Below, in pieces: positions 9,817-19,002 of a DNA stretch of 64,000 bases; position 1 is the first letter of the stretch, and each line of letters opens with the position of its first letter. Source of the DNA: Pseudomonas cuatrocienegasensis. GTDB taxonomy: Bacteria > Pseudomonadota > Gammaproteobacteria > Pseudomonadales > Pseudomonadaceae. A program made the translations under genes and the position numbers. Under the pieces are notes generated by a model. It worked only from the letters and a program-made list of their open reading frames with translations. It searched no databases and was not told where the DNA came from. The stretch spans positions 112,021 to 176,020 of the forward strand of contig NZ_FOFP01000006.1 in assembly GCF_900110925.1 (NCBI RefSeq), written 5' to 3'.

Positions 9817-9831
9817 GTAGGACAGTCCTAC
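9817..9831. promoter_or_regulatory. Perfect 15-bp palindrome, possible operator
   Basis: GTAGGACAGTCCTAC has 7-bp arms around a central A and lies 43 bases upstream of the acyl-CoA dehydrogenase start, in the 174-base divergent gap with the regulator gene. It is too short and too exact to be one of the REP units and has no T run. Its role as an operator is inference. Confidence 0.5.
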
Positions 9832-9947
9832 CAGGCACCACACTGGACACAAGCGACAAAAAATAAGACGATCACGCCGCATGCTGACCATTTCCCCATG
9901 GCGGCGGTCCGCCACCGAGCGGCAGCCAAACAAAAATAAGAACAGCA

Positions 9948-10952
9948 ATGACCGATCAAGCCCACCCTCCCCTCGTGCGCGTGAGCATCCTCGCCACCGA
10001 GGGCGTCTTCGCCTCGACGCTGATGCAGGCCAAAGACTTCTTCCACATGGCCAGCCTGCGTTTTGGCAAGCAGCAAGGCCGTGGCCTGACGCCCACCTTC
10101 GCGATTGACCTGGTCAGCCCGGACGGGCAACCGGTGCGCAGTTTCAGCGAGATGATGATTCCCGTGGATGGCAGCCTCGGCGAGGCCGACCTGATCATCC
10201 TGCCGGCGTTCTGGGACGACTTCGACGCGCTCTGTCAGCGCCATCCCCAGGTGCTCGATTGGCTCAAGCAACGCCATGCAGCCGGCAGCATAATCTGCGG
10301 CGAGGCCACCGGGGTGTTCTGGATGGCCCAGGCCGGCCTGCTCGACGGCAAGGAGGCGACCACCTATTGGCGCTTCTTCAATGAGTTCAGCGAACGCTTC
10401 CCAGCCGTCCAGTTGAACCCCGAGAAACACCTCTCGGATGCCGGCAACCTCTACTGTGCCGGCGGCGTCACCTCGGCCTGCGACCTGTATATCTACCTGA
10501 TTGAGCGCTTCTGCGGCGCCAGCGTGGCCCAGGGCGTGGCCCGCGATATTCTCTACGAAGTGCAACGCAGTTATACCCCAGGGCGCATCGGCTTCGGCGG
10601 CCAGAAGCTGCACCACGACCTGACCATCCTGCAGATACAGCAATGGCTGGAAGAGCACTTCGCTGAGAAATTCCGCTTCGAAGACGTGGCCCGCGAGCAC
10701 GGCATGAGCATCCGCAATTTCATGCGTCGCTTCCAGAGCGCCACCGGCGACAAGCCCCTGCACTACCTGCAGCGTTTACGCATCGAGACGGCCAAGGGCC
10801 TGCTCAGCGCCACGCGCAAGAGCATCAAGACCATCAGCTATGAAGTCGGCTACGACGATGCCAGCTTCTTCGCCCGCCTGTTTCGCCAGCACACCGAACT
10901 GTCGCCCAACCTGTATCGGCGCCAGTTCCTGCACAAAGACAACCTTAGCTAA
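9948..10952 (+). CDS. GlxA family transcriptional regulator (DJ-1/PfpI domain plus AraC HTH)
   Basis: 334 residues. Residues 10-185 form a DJ-1/PfpI amidase-like sensor domain, with C117 (SIICGEATGVF) at the nucleophile-elbow position; residues 225-325 are an AraC/XylS pair of helix-turn-helices (FRFEDVAREHGMSIRNFMRRF; ISYEVGYDDASFFARLFRQH). Such proteins sense small metabolites and activate nearby catabolic genes. It is divergent from the acyl-CoA dehydrogenase. No strong ribosome site precedes ATG 9948, so the start is less certain. Confidence 0.92.
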   Translation: MTDQAHPPLVRVSILATEGVFASTLMQAKDFFHMASLRFGKQQGRGLTPTFAIDLVSPDGQPVRSFSEMMIPVDGSLGEADLIILPAFWDDFDALCQRHPQVLDWLKQRHAAGSIICGEATGVFWMAQAGLLDGKEATTYWRFFNEFSERFPAVQLNPEKHLSDAGNLYCAGGVTSACDLYIYLIERFCGASVAQGVARDILYEVQRSYTPGRIGFGGQKLHHDLTILQIQQWLEEHFAEKFRFEDVAREHGMSIRNFMRRFQSATGDKPLHYLQRLRIETAKGLLSATRKSIKTISYEVGYDDASFFARLFRQHTELSPNLYRRQFLHKDNLS

Positions 10953-10954
10953 AC

Positions 10955-10985
10955 GAAAAAGGGGCGGCCTCTGGCCACCCCCTTC
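10955..10985. terminator. Bidirectional terminator
   Basis: Stem GGGGCGGCC / GGCCACCCC (10961-10981, one mismatch) with AAAAA on the left and CTTCTTT on the right. It separates the convergent regulator gene and zapE. Confidence 0.85.
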
Positions 10986-11001
10986 TTTACAACCAGTAAA
11001 G

Positions 11002-12099
11002 CTAAGGCTTGTGCGCGCGCGACAGGAACTCGTGAGACTGCATTTCCAGCAGGCGACTGAGGGTACGCTGGAACTCGAAGTTCAGCCGGCCACCACTGTA
11101 CAGATCCTTGAGCTCAACCTCGGCAGAAATGATCAGCTTGACGTTGCGGTCGTAGAACTCGTCCACCAGGTTGATAAAGCGCCGTGCCATGTCCTCCTTG
11201 GCACCACCCATCTGCTCGACGTTGGCCAACAGCACGGCATGGAAGATCTTGCCCAGCTCGATGTAGTCGTTCTGGCTACGCGGCCCATCACACAGCTCGC
11301 GGAACTCGAACCAGGCCACGTCGTCGCCGACCTTGCGCGCGGTGATGGCACGGTTCTCGATTTTCAGCGGCTCGTTTTCCAGTACCTCGCAGTGCTCGGG
11401 CAGCAGGCTGACGAAGCTCTTTTCCAGACTTTCTTCGGCCGCAGGGCCCAACGGCCAATGGAACAGCTCGGCCTGCTCGAGTGCGCGCAAGCGGTAGTCG
11501 ATGCCGCTGTCGACGTTGACGATCTCGGTGTGCTGCTTGAGCAGGGCAATGGCCGGCAGGAAGCGCGCGCGCTGCAGACCGTCCTTGTACAAGCCGTCCG
11601 GCACGATGTTGGAGGTGGCCACCAGGCTGACGCCGTTCTTGAACAGCTCTTCGAGCAGTGTTGCCAGAATCATCGCGTCGGTGATGTCAGAGACGAAGAA
11701 CTCATCGAAACAGATGACCCGCGACTCGTCCGCAAAGCGCTTGCCGATAATGGTCAGCGGATTCTTCTCACCCTTGAGGGTGGACATCTCCTCATGCACT
11801 CGCTTCATAAAGCGGTGAAAGTGCGTGCGCGTCTTCCGCTCGAACGGCAGCGCATCAAAGAAGGTGTCGACCAGATAGGTCTTGCCACGTCCGACGCCAC
11901 CCCAGAAATACAGGCCCTTGACCGGCCCCTGGGGTTTCTTGCTGAACAGCTTGCCGAACAGCCCTGACGCACCCTTGCCATCCTGAGCGACCAGGTCGTC
12001 ATAGAGGCGCTGCAGGTGGCGCACGGCCGTTTCCTGGGCAGCGTCATGGAAGAATTCGGGCCGTTTGAGATCGGCCTGATAGCGCTCGAGCGGAGTCAT
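11002..12099 (-). CDS. zapE: Cell division protein ZapE (AFG1-like AAA ATPase)
   Basis: 365 residues. Walker A is G67-GVGRGKT74 and Walker B is RVICFDEFFVSD; both are intact. ZapE is an AFG1/LACE1-type ATPase that associates with the divisome and affects Z-ring stability under stress. The C-terminal part (RSQNDYIELGKIFHAVLLANVEQM... DEFYDRNVKLIISAEV) is typical of the family. The ribosome site is weak. It stands as a single gene downstream of trpS, separated from it by a hairpin terminator. Confidence 0.93.
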   Translation of the reverse strand: MTPLERYQADLKRPEFFHDAAQETAVRHLQRLYDDLVAQDGKGASGLFGKLFSKKPQGPVKGLYFWGGVGRGKTYLVDTFFDALPFERKTRTHFHRFMKRVHEEMSTLKGEKNPLTIIGKRFADESRVICFDEFFVSDITDAMILATLLEELFKNGVSLVATSNIVPDGLYKDGLQRARFLPAIALLKQHTEIVNVDSGIDYRLRALEQAELFHWPLGPAAEESLEKSFVSLLPEHCEVLENEPLKIENRAITARKVGDDVAWFEFRELCDGPRSQNDYIELGKIFHAVLLANVEQMGGAKEDMARRFINLVDEFYDRNVKLIISAEVELKDLYSGGRLNFEFQRTLSRLLEMQSHEFLSRAHKP

Positions 12100-12117
12100 A
12101 ATTCGTTAGCCAGACAC

Positions 12118-12153
12118 GTAAAACGGGGGCGTCACTTTAGCGGCGCCCCCGTT
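12118..12153 (-). terminator. Terminator-like hairpin between trpS and zapE
   Basis: AACGGGGGCG (12122-12131) pairs with CGCCCCCGTT (12144-12153), a 10-bp perfect stem. On the minus strand it runs into GTTTTAC, a short T tail, so it probably ends trpS transcription. Confidence 0.7.
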
Positions 12154-12214
12154 GCTTGGCAATCGGCTTATAGACGGCCTACCGGTCCGCGGGACGGGCT
12201 GGGCGGCACTCCGT

Positions 12215-12267
12215 TTTAGCCGCAACGCGGCGATAGCGAAAAGATGTCGCGGCTAAAGCCCCTCCTA
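12215..12267. repeat. REP element
   Basis: TTTAGCCGC (12215-12223) and GCGGCTAAA (12249-12257) form a 9-bp inverted repeat followed by GCCCCTCCTAC. The right half recurs at 41955-41976 (GCGGCTAAAGCCCCTCC), so it is a dispersed Pseudomonas repeat. Confidence 0.75.
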
Positions 12268-12287
12268 CACAAACCTCTAACCGCACG

Positions 12288-13634
12288 TCACTCCTGAGGC
12301 GCCAGCGTCTCGCGCAAACGCGCGATAGCCGCCTCACAAGCGGCGCTGTCAGCGAATGCCGGGCTGTGCGCCACGCATTCGCCGTCCAGCCACACAGCAA
12401 AACCGCCATCCTGCTCGCGCACATCCAGTACATCGCCGGATTGCAGGCGTTTATTGACCATGCCCGCAGCCTTGCCATCGGCAAACGCCTTGGACAGCAG
12501 TACCTGCTCGCCATCGGCATCTAGCAGGCGGAAACGGAAACGCCCGTCGTCGTCGCGAAAGCTGACGAAACGCGCGCCCTTGGCCGATTTCTTCTTTTCA
12601 CTAGACGCCACCCGGACCTGCTCACGGAACGAGCGCAGGCCAACAGCCTCACGCAATTCACCGAGAAACGGCGTGGCGATCTTGCGCGCTTTGGCGGCGC
12701 CGGCCAGCAGGATGTCTTCGAGGTCCGCCGGTTTCGCGATCAGGGCGTGATAGCGTTCGCGCGCCTCGCCCAACTCCGCCTCGAGCAGGCTGACCAGCGC
12801 CTGCTTGGCCTCACCCCAGGCCATCCCGCCTTCCAGCGCAGCGCGGAAATCCGCCTGCTGGGTCGGCGCGGCGAAGGCCTGATACAGAGTAAACAGGTGC
12901 GAATTGTCCGGGTCTTTCGGCTCGCCGGGCAGTTTGGAGTCGGTGACGATCCGCGCCACAGCATCCTTGAGCTGCTTGGCGCTGCCGAACAACGGAATGG
13001 TGTTGTCGTAGCTTTTGCTCATCTTGCGCCCATCCAGGCCGGGCAGGGTCGCCACGTCTTCCTCGATCACCGCTTCAGGCAGGGTGAACAGTTCCTTGCC
13101 CTGGCCAAACAGGTGGTTGAAACGCTGCCCGATATCCCGGGCCATTTCCACATGCTGGATCTGGTCACGGCCGACCGGCACCTTGTGTGCGTTGAACATC
13201 AGGATGTCCGCCGCCATCAGCACCGGGTAGCTGAACAGGCCCATGGTGATGCCCGCATCCGGGTCTTCACCGGCTTCGACGTTCTTGTCTACCGAGGCCT
13301 TGTAGGCGTGGGCGCGGTTGAGCAGGCCCTTGCCCACCACACAGGTCAGCAGCCAGCACAGCTCAGGAATCTCGGGGATGTCCGACTGGCGGTAGAAGGT
13401 CGCCTTGTCGGTATCCAGGCCCAGCGCCAGCCAGGTCGCAGCGATCTCCAGGCGCGAGCGCTGGATACGCGTCGGCTCGTCGCACTTGATCAGCGCATGG
13501 TAGTCGGCGAGAAAGTAGAACGAATCCGCATCGGCCGCGCGACTGGCAACGATGGCCGGGCGGATGGCCCCGGCATAGTTGCCCAGGTGTGGCGTGCCGG
13601 TGGTGGTGATACCGGTCAGAATACGAGTGGTCAT
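12288..13634 (-). CDS. trpS: Tryptophan--tRNA ligase with extra C-terminal domain
   Basis: 448 residues. The class I signature HIGH appears as TPHLGNY (residues 14-20) and KMSKS as RKMSKS. The catalytic core matches ordinary TrpRS of about 335 residues. Roughly the last 100 residues are extra: a lysine-rich linker ([13 protein letters not shown]) then [25 protein letters not shown] and a final [17 protein letters not shown], which looks like a DUF1508/YegP-type beta-hairpin domain. I recall 448 residues as normal for Pseudomonas TrpS, so this is a genus-level fusion. The ribosome site at ATG 13634 is weak. Confidence 0.95.
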   Translation of the reverse strand: MTTRILTGITTTGTPHLGNYAGAIRPAIVASRAADADSFYFLADYHALIKCDEPTRIQRSRLEIAATWLALGLDTDKATFYRQSDIPEIPELCWLLTCVVGKGLLNRAHAYKASVDKNVEAGEDPDAGITMGLFSYPVLMAADILMFNAHKVPVGRDQIQHVEMARDIGQRFNHLFGQGKELFTLPEAVIEEDVATLPGLDGRKMSKSYDNTIPLFGSAKQLKDAVARIVTDSKLPGEPKDPDNSHLFTLYQAFAAPTQQADFRAALEGGMAWGEAKQALVSLLEAELGEARERYHALIAKPADLEDILLAGAAKARKIATPFLGELREAVGLRSFREQVRVASSEKKKSAKGARFVSFRDDDGRFRFRLLDADGEQVLLSKAFADGKAAGMVNKRLQSGDVLDVREQDGGFAVWLDGECVAHSPAFADSAACEAAIARLRETLAPQE

Positions 13635-13666
13635 GGCGTTCGCTTGTCAGAATGGGGCGAGTCGGA

Positions 13667-14296
13667 TCAGAGGCGCGGGAGCACCAGCTCCTTCAGATCG
13701 GTGAGCTTGCCGTGAAAAAAGTGGCCGCATTCTGCCACTTTCAGCAGCTCATGCGCACGCCCGAGGTTTGCCGACCAGGCGTAGACGGCATGAGGGTCGA
13801 TGACCTCATCGGTTTCCGGCTGAATCACCACCAGCGGGCACTGGCTGGCGGGCGGCGTATCGGCAGTCAGGCGATGCACCGCCGGGGCAATCATCAACAG
13901 CTTGCTGAGGTGCTCGCCTTGTGCCTCCAGGCGTGCGCCCAGGGCCGCGGCGACAAAGCCACCAAAGGAGAAACCGAGCAAGGTCACAGGCAACGCTGGG
14001 TGTTGCTCACGCAGCCAACGGGCAACCGCCTCGGCATCATCGACTTCGCCACTGGCCATATCATGACTGCCGGCGCTGCTACCCACGCCGCGGTAATTGA
14101 AGCGCAGCGTCGCCAGGCCAGCATCGCGGGCAGTGCGTTGCAGGGTCGAGACCACCTTGTTGAGCATGGTCCCGCCCTGGATCGGGTTGGGATGACAGAT
14201 CAGCGCAACGCCACGGGCGTCGGCCACATCCAGCCAGAGGGCTTCCAGTTGGCCGCAGGGGCCATCGATATAAAAGGGGGTTTCGCGGGTGAGCAA
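13667..14296 (-). CDS. Small alpha/beta hydrolase
   Basis: 209 residues. The nucleophile elbow is G-F-S110-F-G-G; the acid is likely the Asp of VIQPETDEVIDP and the histidine is in ECGHFFHGKL, so the triad is complete. Early HPNPIQGGTMLNKVV is typical of the dienelactone-hydrolase-like esterase group next to trpS in pseudomonads. The start is TTG at 14296 with a GGAG seven bases upstream; no ATG lies near. It follows 32 bases upstream of trpS on the same strand, so they may share a transcript. The substrate is unknown. Confidence 0.88.
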   Translation of the reverse strand: MLTRETPFYIDGPCGQLEALWLDVADARGVALICHPNPIQGGTMLNKVVSTLQRTARDAGLATLRFNYRGVGSSAGSHDMASGEVDDAEAVARWLREQHPALPVTLLGFSFGGFVAAALGARLEAQGEHLSKLLMIAPAVHRLTADTPPASQCPLVVIQPETDEVIDPHAVYAWSANLGRAHELLKVAECGHFFHGKLTDLKELVLPRL

Positions 14297-14436
14297 CAGT
14301 GAACTCCGTGACCTCTCGGGGGGTCGATTCGTCTAGCTGAAAGCCTGCGCCGCACACACTTGGGCATTGCATTGCGGTATACAGCGCAGGTTCGAGCCGT
14401 TAACGTAAAGCAAAGCCGTTTAGAGAGGAAGGACTC

Positions 14437-14874
14437 GTGGAACAGACGCTCACTGCCTGGTTGCTCCCGGCCATTACCCTGATTGCCGGTATCGCTATCG
14501 GCTTCCTGCTGGCTCGCCTGGCACCCAATGCTGCACCTACGCGCAACCAGCGTCAGCTGGACGACATGCAGAACCGTCTGGATGCGTACCAGAGCGAAGT
14601 GGTCAGCCACTTCAACACCACCGCGACCATGGTCCGCAAACTCACCCAGAGCTATCAGGACGTTCAGGAACACCTGGCTGACGGCGCCAACCGCCTGGCC
14701 CTCGATGAGCTGACCCGGCAACGTCTATTGGCGGCCCTGCACGCCGATGACACGGAAAAGCGCGAGCGCCTGACACCGCCGAAAAACAACGAAATGCCCA
14801 AGGACTATGCGCCGAAAAGCGCTGATGTACCGGGTATGCTCGATGCGACCTATGGCCTGAAAAAGCAGCGCTAA
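14437..14874 (+). CDS. zapG: YhcB/ZapG family (DUF1043) inner-membrane protein
   Basis: 145 residues from a GTG start, with AGAGAGGAAGGA just before it. One N-terminal membrane helix (residues 8-28, LLPAITLIAGIAIGFLLARL) is followed by a cytoplasmic coiled coil (residues 35-90) and a charged disordered tail. In E. coli YhcB/ZapG links cell envelope growth and division. It is divergent from the hydrolase, and a strong terminator follows directly. Confidence 0.9.
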   Translation: MEQTLTAWLLPAITLIAGIAIGFLLARLAPNAAPTRNQRQLDDMQNRLDAYQSEVVSHFNTTATMVRKLTQSYQDVQEHLADGANRLALDELTRQRLLAALHADDTEKRERLTPPKNNEMPKDYAPKSADVPGMLDATYGLKKQR

Positions 14875-14903
14875 GCCTAGCATCGCTGCAGTTCCTGCTG
14901 AAT

Positions 14904-14942
14904 AAAAACGCCGCGCCGCCTCTGTGCTCGCGGCGTTTTTTA
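14904..14942. terminator. Terminator downstream of zapG/yhcB
   Basis: Stem ACGCCGCG (14908-14915) and CGCGGCGT (14929-14936), then six T. A run of A lies on the left, so it may act both ways. Confidence 0.9.
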
Positions 14943-15126
14943 TGGCGATGTCCCAATGCGCCGCCACAACCCTGTGCAGGCCATAACGCAAACTCCCGTA
15001 GGAGCGCCGCCCCGGCGCGAAGCGTTTGGACGCTTAGCTATACCGCTGAATGGCCGCTATTCGCCGCGGGGCGCGGCTCCTACGAGAAGCAGCGGCGCCG
15101 CAAAACACTGCTGGGACATAGCCATA
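14941..15126. repeat. Composite REP element bounded by inverted 15-mers
   Basis: The inner part is a REP palindrome: GTAGGAGCGCCGCCCCG (14998-15014) against CGGGGCGCGGCTCCTAC (15067-15083). Outside it, TATGGCGATGTCCCA (14941-14955) and TGGGACATAGCCATA (15112-15126) are inverted copies with one mismatch. The second of these recurs exactly at 20293-20307. Both outer copies abut terminators. No gene is seen in 14875-15169. Confidence 0.7.
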
Positions 15127-15149
15127 AAAAACCTCGCCGCAGCGAGGTT
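15126..15149 (-). terminator. Terminator downstream of cysNC
   Basis: Stem AACCTCGC (15130-15137) with GCGAGGTT (15142-15149) and A runs to the left giving T on the minus strand; TTTTTT on the right makes it potentially bidirectional. Confidence 0.88.
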
Positions 15150-15169
15150 TTTTCAGTGAACGCGAGCCT

Positions 15170-17068
15170 TTACAACGCGCCGCGCTCGCGCAGCAGCGCC
15201 AATACCTGCTTGACGCCCTCTTCCACCGACAGCGACTGCGTATCGATCACCAGATCGGCATTCAGCGGCACGTCATAGGGGAAGGACTCGCCCGGGATAT
15301 TGTCGCCACCGGCTGCGTACAGGCCCTGCGGATCACGCTCAGCGCAGACCTGCGGAGAAGCCTGGACATAGACAGTGATCAGACGCTCGGCGCCGATCAA
15401 TGCCTTGGCCTGCTCGCGGCCTTCGGCATCCGGCGCAACAAAGGCTGCCAGGGTCAGCAGACCGGCCTCGTTGAACTGACGCGCCACGTGAGCCGCACGA
15501 CGCCAGTTCTCGGTGCGCCCGGCGCGATCCTGCGGCAGACCTTTGTTCAGGTCATGGCGCAGGTTCTGGCCGTCCAATACATAGACCGCGCGGCCCATGT
15601 CGAACAGCTTGCGCTCCACGGCGTAGGCCAGGGTGCTCTTGCCGGCGCCGGACAGGCCGCTGAACAACACGGTGGCCGGCTGCTGGCCAAAGCGCGTGGC
15701 ACGCTCTTCGGTGGACACGTGTGCCAGCTTGCCATGATGACCACCCGCGCCTGCACCGACGGGTTCGGCGATGATCATCCCGGCACCCACAGTGCCATTG
15801 GTCAGACGGTCGATAATGATAAACGAGCCGGTGGTGCGGTTGTGCGCGTAACCGTCCAACGCAATCGGTGCATCCAGGGCGATGCGCACCTGGCCGATTT
15901 CATTGAGCTGCAGGCTGCTCGCCGCACCGTGTTCCAGGGTGTTTACGTCAACCCGGTGGGTGATGCTGACAATCGAGCCCGGTACATAGCTGGTGGCGCG
16001 CTTGATGTCGTATTTCTTGCCCGGCAACATCGGCTCTTCGGCCATCCACACCAGCATGGCGTCGAAGCTGTCGACCACCTGCGGACGGTTGTCGCCGTGC
16101 ACCAGCATATCGCCGCGCGAGACGTCGATTTCGTCTTCCAGGGTGATGGTGATCGCCTGACCCGGACCGGCCTGCTCCAGTTCACCTTCGAAGGTGACGA
16201 TGGATTTGACCTTGCTGCCCTTGCCCGATGGCAGGGCAATGATTTCGTCGCCCTTGCGCACGATGCCGCTGGCCAGGGTGCCGGCGAAACCACGGAAGTT
16301 CAGGTTCGGACGGTTGACGTACTGCACCGGGAAACGCAGGTCGGTGAAATTACGATCACCCGCCACTTCCACGGTTTCGAGGATTTCCATCAGCGACTGG
16401 CCGGTGTACCAAGGCGACTGCTCGCTCTTGTTGACCACGTTGTCGCCTTTGAGCGCCGACATCGGCACGAAATGCAGCGAGCTTGGCTTGAGCGCGATAC
16501 CTTCGGCGAACTTCAGGTAATCGGCCTTGATCTGCTCGAATACGCCCTGATCGAAGCCCTTGAGGTCCATCTTGTTGATGGCCACAACGATGTGTTTGAT
16601 ACCCAGCAGGCTGGCGATAAAACTGTGGCGCTTGGTCTGGGTCTGCACACCGTAGCGCGCGTCGATCAGGATGATCGCCAGGTCGCAGGTGGAGGCGCCA
16701 GTGGCCATGTTGCGGGTGTACTGCTCATGGCCGGGAGTGTCGGCGATGATGAATTTGCGCTTGGCAGTACTGAAATAGCGATACGCCACGTCAATGGTGA
16801 TGCCTTGCTCGCGCTCGGCCTGCAGACCATCGACCAGCAGCGCCAGATCCACCTCTTCGCCAGTGGTGCCGGACTTCTTCGAGTCACGGGTAATGGCTTC
16901 CAGATGGTCTTCGTAGATCATCTTGGAGTCGTGCAGCAGGCGGCCAATCAGGGTGCTCTTGCCGTCGTCGACGTTGCCGCACGTCAAAAAGCGCAGCAGC
17001 TCTTTACGCTCGTGCTGGGCCAGGTAAGCGAGGATGTCTTCGCTGATCAGATCGGATTGGTGCGACAT
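15170..17068 (-). CDS. cysNC: Bifunctional sulfate adenylyltransferase subunit 1 / APS kinase
   Basis: 632 residues from ATG 17068; the open frame upstream lies inside cysD. The N-terminal GTPase has GNVDDGKST (residues 31-39), [17 protein letters not shown] and NKMD. The C-terminal 170 residues are APS kinase with P-loop [11 protein letters not shown] and [13 protein letters not shown]. The protein couples GTP hydrolysis to APS synthesis with CysD, then phosphorylates APS to PAPS. CysN-CysC fusion is usual in Pseudomonas. One base separates it from the cysD stop (TGATATG). Confidence 0.97.
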   Translation of the reverse strand: MSHQSDLISEDILAYLAQHERKELLRFLTCGNVDDGKSTLIGRLLHDSKMIYEDHLEAITRDSKKSGTTGEEVDLALLVDGLQAEREQGITIDVAYRYFSTAKRKFIIADTPGHEQYTRNMATGASTCDLAIILIDARYGVQTQTKRHSFIASLLGIKHIVVAINKMDLKGFDQGVFEQIKADYLKFAEGIALKPSSLHFVPMSALKGDNVVNKSEQSPWYTGQSLMEILETVEVAGDRNFTDLRFPVQYVNRPNLNFRGFAGTLASGIVRKGDEIIALPSGKGSKVKSIVTFEGELEQAGPGQAITITLEDEIDVSRGDMLVHGDNRPQVVDSFDAMLVWMAEEPMLPGKKYDIKRATSYVPGSIVSITHRVDVNTLEHGAASSLQLNEIGQVRIALDAPIALDGYAHNRTTGSFIIIDRLTNGTVGAGMIIAEPVGAGAGGHHGKLAHVSTEERATRFGQQPATVLFSGLSGAGKSTLAYAVERKLFDMGRAVYVLDGQNLRHDLNKGLPQDRAGRTENWRRAAHVARQFNEAGLLTLAAFVAPDAEGREQAKALIGAERLITVYVQASPQVCAERDPQGLYAAGGDNIPGESFPYDVPLNADLVIDTQSLSVEEGVKQVLALLRERGAL

Positions 17069-17069
17069 A

Positions 17070-17987
17070 TCAAAAGTACCCCTGACGTTTTTTCTCTTCC
17101 ATGGAACCGGCAGCATCGTGGTCGATGACGCGGCCCTGACGCTCGGAAGTACGGGTCAGGAGCATTTCCTGGATGATGTCAGTGAGGCTGGTGGCCGTGG
17201 ACTCCACCGCGCCGGTCAGCGGGTAGCAGCCGAGAGTACGGAAACGCACCATCTTCTTGGTGATCCGGGCTTTCTCTTCGTCGGAAAGGTGCTCGAGGAT
17301 GCGATCGTCGTCGATCATGATCAGCGTGCCGTTCTTCTCGATCACTTCACGCTCAGCAGCGAAGTACAGCGGCACGATCGGGATCTGTTCCAGGTAGATG
17401 TACTGCCAGATATCCAGTTCGGTCCAGTTGGACAGCGGGAACACGCGGATCGACTCGCCCTTCTTGACGTTGCCGTTGTACACGTTCCACAGCTCGGGAC
17501 GCTGATTCTTCGGGTCCCAGCGGTGCTTGCTGTCGCGGAAGGAATACACGCGCTCCTTGGCGCGGGATTTCTCCTCGTCGCGGCGCGCGCCACCAAAGGC
17601 GGCGTCGAAGCCGTATTTATCCAGCGCCTGCTTGAGCCCCTCAGTCTTCATCACATCGGTGTGCTTGGCACTGCCGTAGGTGAAGGGGTTCATATCCTGG
17701 GCCACACCATCGGGGTTGATGTGGGTGATCAGGTCCAGGCCGTACTCGTTGACCATCTTCTCGCGGAAGCTGTACATCTCCTGAAACTTCCAGCGCGTAT
17801 CGACGTGCATCACCGGGAACGGCAGCTTGCCCGGAAAGAACGCCTTGCGTGCCAGGTGCAGCATCACGGCGGAGTCTTTACCGATGGAATAAAGCATTAC
17901 CGGGTTATCGAATTCGGCGGCCACTTCACGAATGATGTGGATACTTTCCGCCTCCAGCTGCTTCAGGTGGGTCAGTTTATCGAGCAT
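17070..17987 (-). CDS. cysD: Sulfate adenylyltransferase subunit 2
   Basis: 305 residues, full length. The PP-loop S34-IGKDS39 binds ATP, and family blocks [26 protein letters not shown] and [13 protein letters not shown] are present. CysD carries the ATP sulfurylase activity driven by the CysN GTPase. First gene of cysD-cysNC. A possible -10 on the minus strand, TAGAGT with an upstream TGTGC, is at 18041-18046; the -35 is poor, as expected of an activator-dependent (CysB-type) promoter, but no CysB site can be shown. Confidence 0.97.
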   Translation of the reverse strand: MLDKLTHLKQLEAESIHIIREVAAEFDNPVMLYSIGKDSAVMLHLARKAFFPGKLPFPVMHVDTRWKFQEMYSFREKMVNEYGLDLITHINPDGVAQDMNPFTYGSAKHTDVMKTEGLKQALDKYGFDAAFGGARRDEEKSRAKERVYSFRDSKHRWDPKNQRPELWNVYNGNVKKGESIRVFPLSNWTELDIWQYIYLEQIPIVPLYFAAEREVIEKNGTLIMIDDDRILEHLSDEEKARITKKMVRFRTLGCYPLTGAVESTATSLTDIIQEMLLTRTSERQGRVIDHDAAGSMEEKKRQGYF

Positions 17988-18129
17988 GGCTACTCACGAA
18001 TGACGGTGTGTTTAGGCCGGCGGGCCGTGGACGAGGGCGCACTCTAGCACAGCACCATCTTCTATTCAGGAGCCTGGTTAGACCGAAACGATCTAGCTTT
18101 ATACCTGCAGGAAAGGCCGTAATTGCGCC

Positions 18130-18888
18130 TCAGATTGGGTTTTGACAGTCAATGAAAAGGTGTTCAATGGCAAAACGTCGCGCCAGATAATCGCCCAACG
18201 CCTGCACACCGTAACGCTCGGTGGCATGATGCCCCGCGGCGATAAAGCTCACGGCATTTTCCCGGGCGCTATGGAACGTCTGTTCGGAGGCTTCGCCGGT
18301 CAGGTAAAGATCGACCCCCGCGGCAATCGCCTGGTCGATATAACCCTGGCCACCACCGGTGCACCAGCCCACCCGACGAATCATCTCGGCGCCTTCGACC
18401 AGCAACGGTTCACGACCCAGCACCTGATGCACATGCCGGGCGAAATCACGTGGACTCATGGCCTCGGCCAGTGAGCCGACCAGCCCCACCGTACGCGGAT
18501 TGCCCGGCTCCAGCGGGCCTTCCACAGTGATGCCGAGCTGGGCAGCCAACTGCACGTTGTTACCCACTTCAGGGTGAACATCCAGCGGTAGGTGGTATGC
18601 CAGCAGACTGATATCGGCCGCCAGCAGCGCTTTCAAGCGACGCTGCTTCATACCGGTGACGCAAGGGTTCTCGCCTTTCCAGAAGTAGCCATGGTGCACC
18701 AGCAGCACATCGGCATCCGCTTCGATGGCCGCGTCGATCAATGCCTGGCTGGCGGTCACGCCACTGACGATACGCCGAACCTGGGGACGCCCCTCAACCT
18801 GCAGACCATTAGGGCAATAATCCGCAATCTTTGCGGCATCGAGGTAGCGGTTGGCTTCCTCGACCAGGGTTGTTAGCGCAATGGCCAT
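18130..18888 (-). CDS. Nif3-like dinuclear metal centre protein (YbgI/GTP cyclohydrolase I type 2 family)
   Basis: 252 residues from ATG 18888, which has AAGGA seven bases upstream; the longer frame to 18915 lacks support. Nif3/YbgI metal-ligand motifs are visible: LLVHHGYFW (HH pair), AYHLPLDVH, and the late FIAAGHHATERYG. The fold forms hexamers with a two-metal site; the reaction is not established. It is divergent from algW. No terminator is seen in the 140 bases to cysD. Confidence 0.93.
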   Translation of the reverse strand: MAIALTTLVEEANRYLDAAKIADYCPNGLQVEGRPQVRRIVSGVTASQALIDAAIEADADVLLVHHGYFWKGENPCVTGMKQRRLKALLAADISLLAYHLPLDVHPEVGNNVQLAAQLGITVEGPLEPGNPRTVGLVGSLAEAMSPRDFARHVHQVLGREPLLVEGAEMIRRVGWCTGGGQGYIDQAIAAGVDLYLTGEASEQTFHSARENAVSFIAAGHHATERYGVQALGDYLARRFAIEHLFIDCQNPI

Positions 18889-18945
18889 TCTGATGTCCTT
18901 TATAAACGGATACATGGCGCTACTTTTTATTGCCTGGCGCGCCTC

Positions 18946-18951
18946 TATAAT
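18946..18951 (+). promoter_or_regulatory. -10 element upstream of algW
   Basis: A consensus TATAAT lies 51 bases before the algW start. The region 17 bases upstream (CTTTTT) is a poor -35, so another factor or strength from the -10 alone may be involved. Confidence 0.45.
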
Positions 18952-19002
18952 GGCGCACCTTAAGGGCCTGTTCCGGCCCTCGCAACCCTCAGGATTTCAT
19001 CG

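Noticed and set aside
12215..12267. Possible CRISPR-like or att repeat
   Set aside because: Copies are scattered between genes, not in an array, and no spacers or integrase are present.
14998..15083. Possible small RNA from the large palindrome
   Set aside because: Sequence and ends match the dispersed REP type; no promoter precedes it.
15488..17128. 546-codon open frame on the plus strand
   Set aside because: Antisense shadow of cysNC, composition typical of the reverse frame of a high-GC gene.
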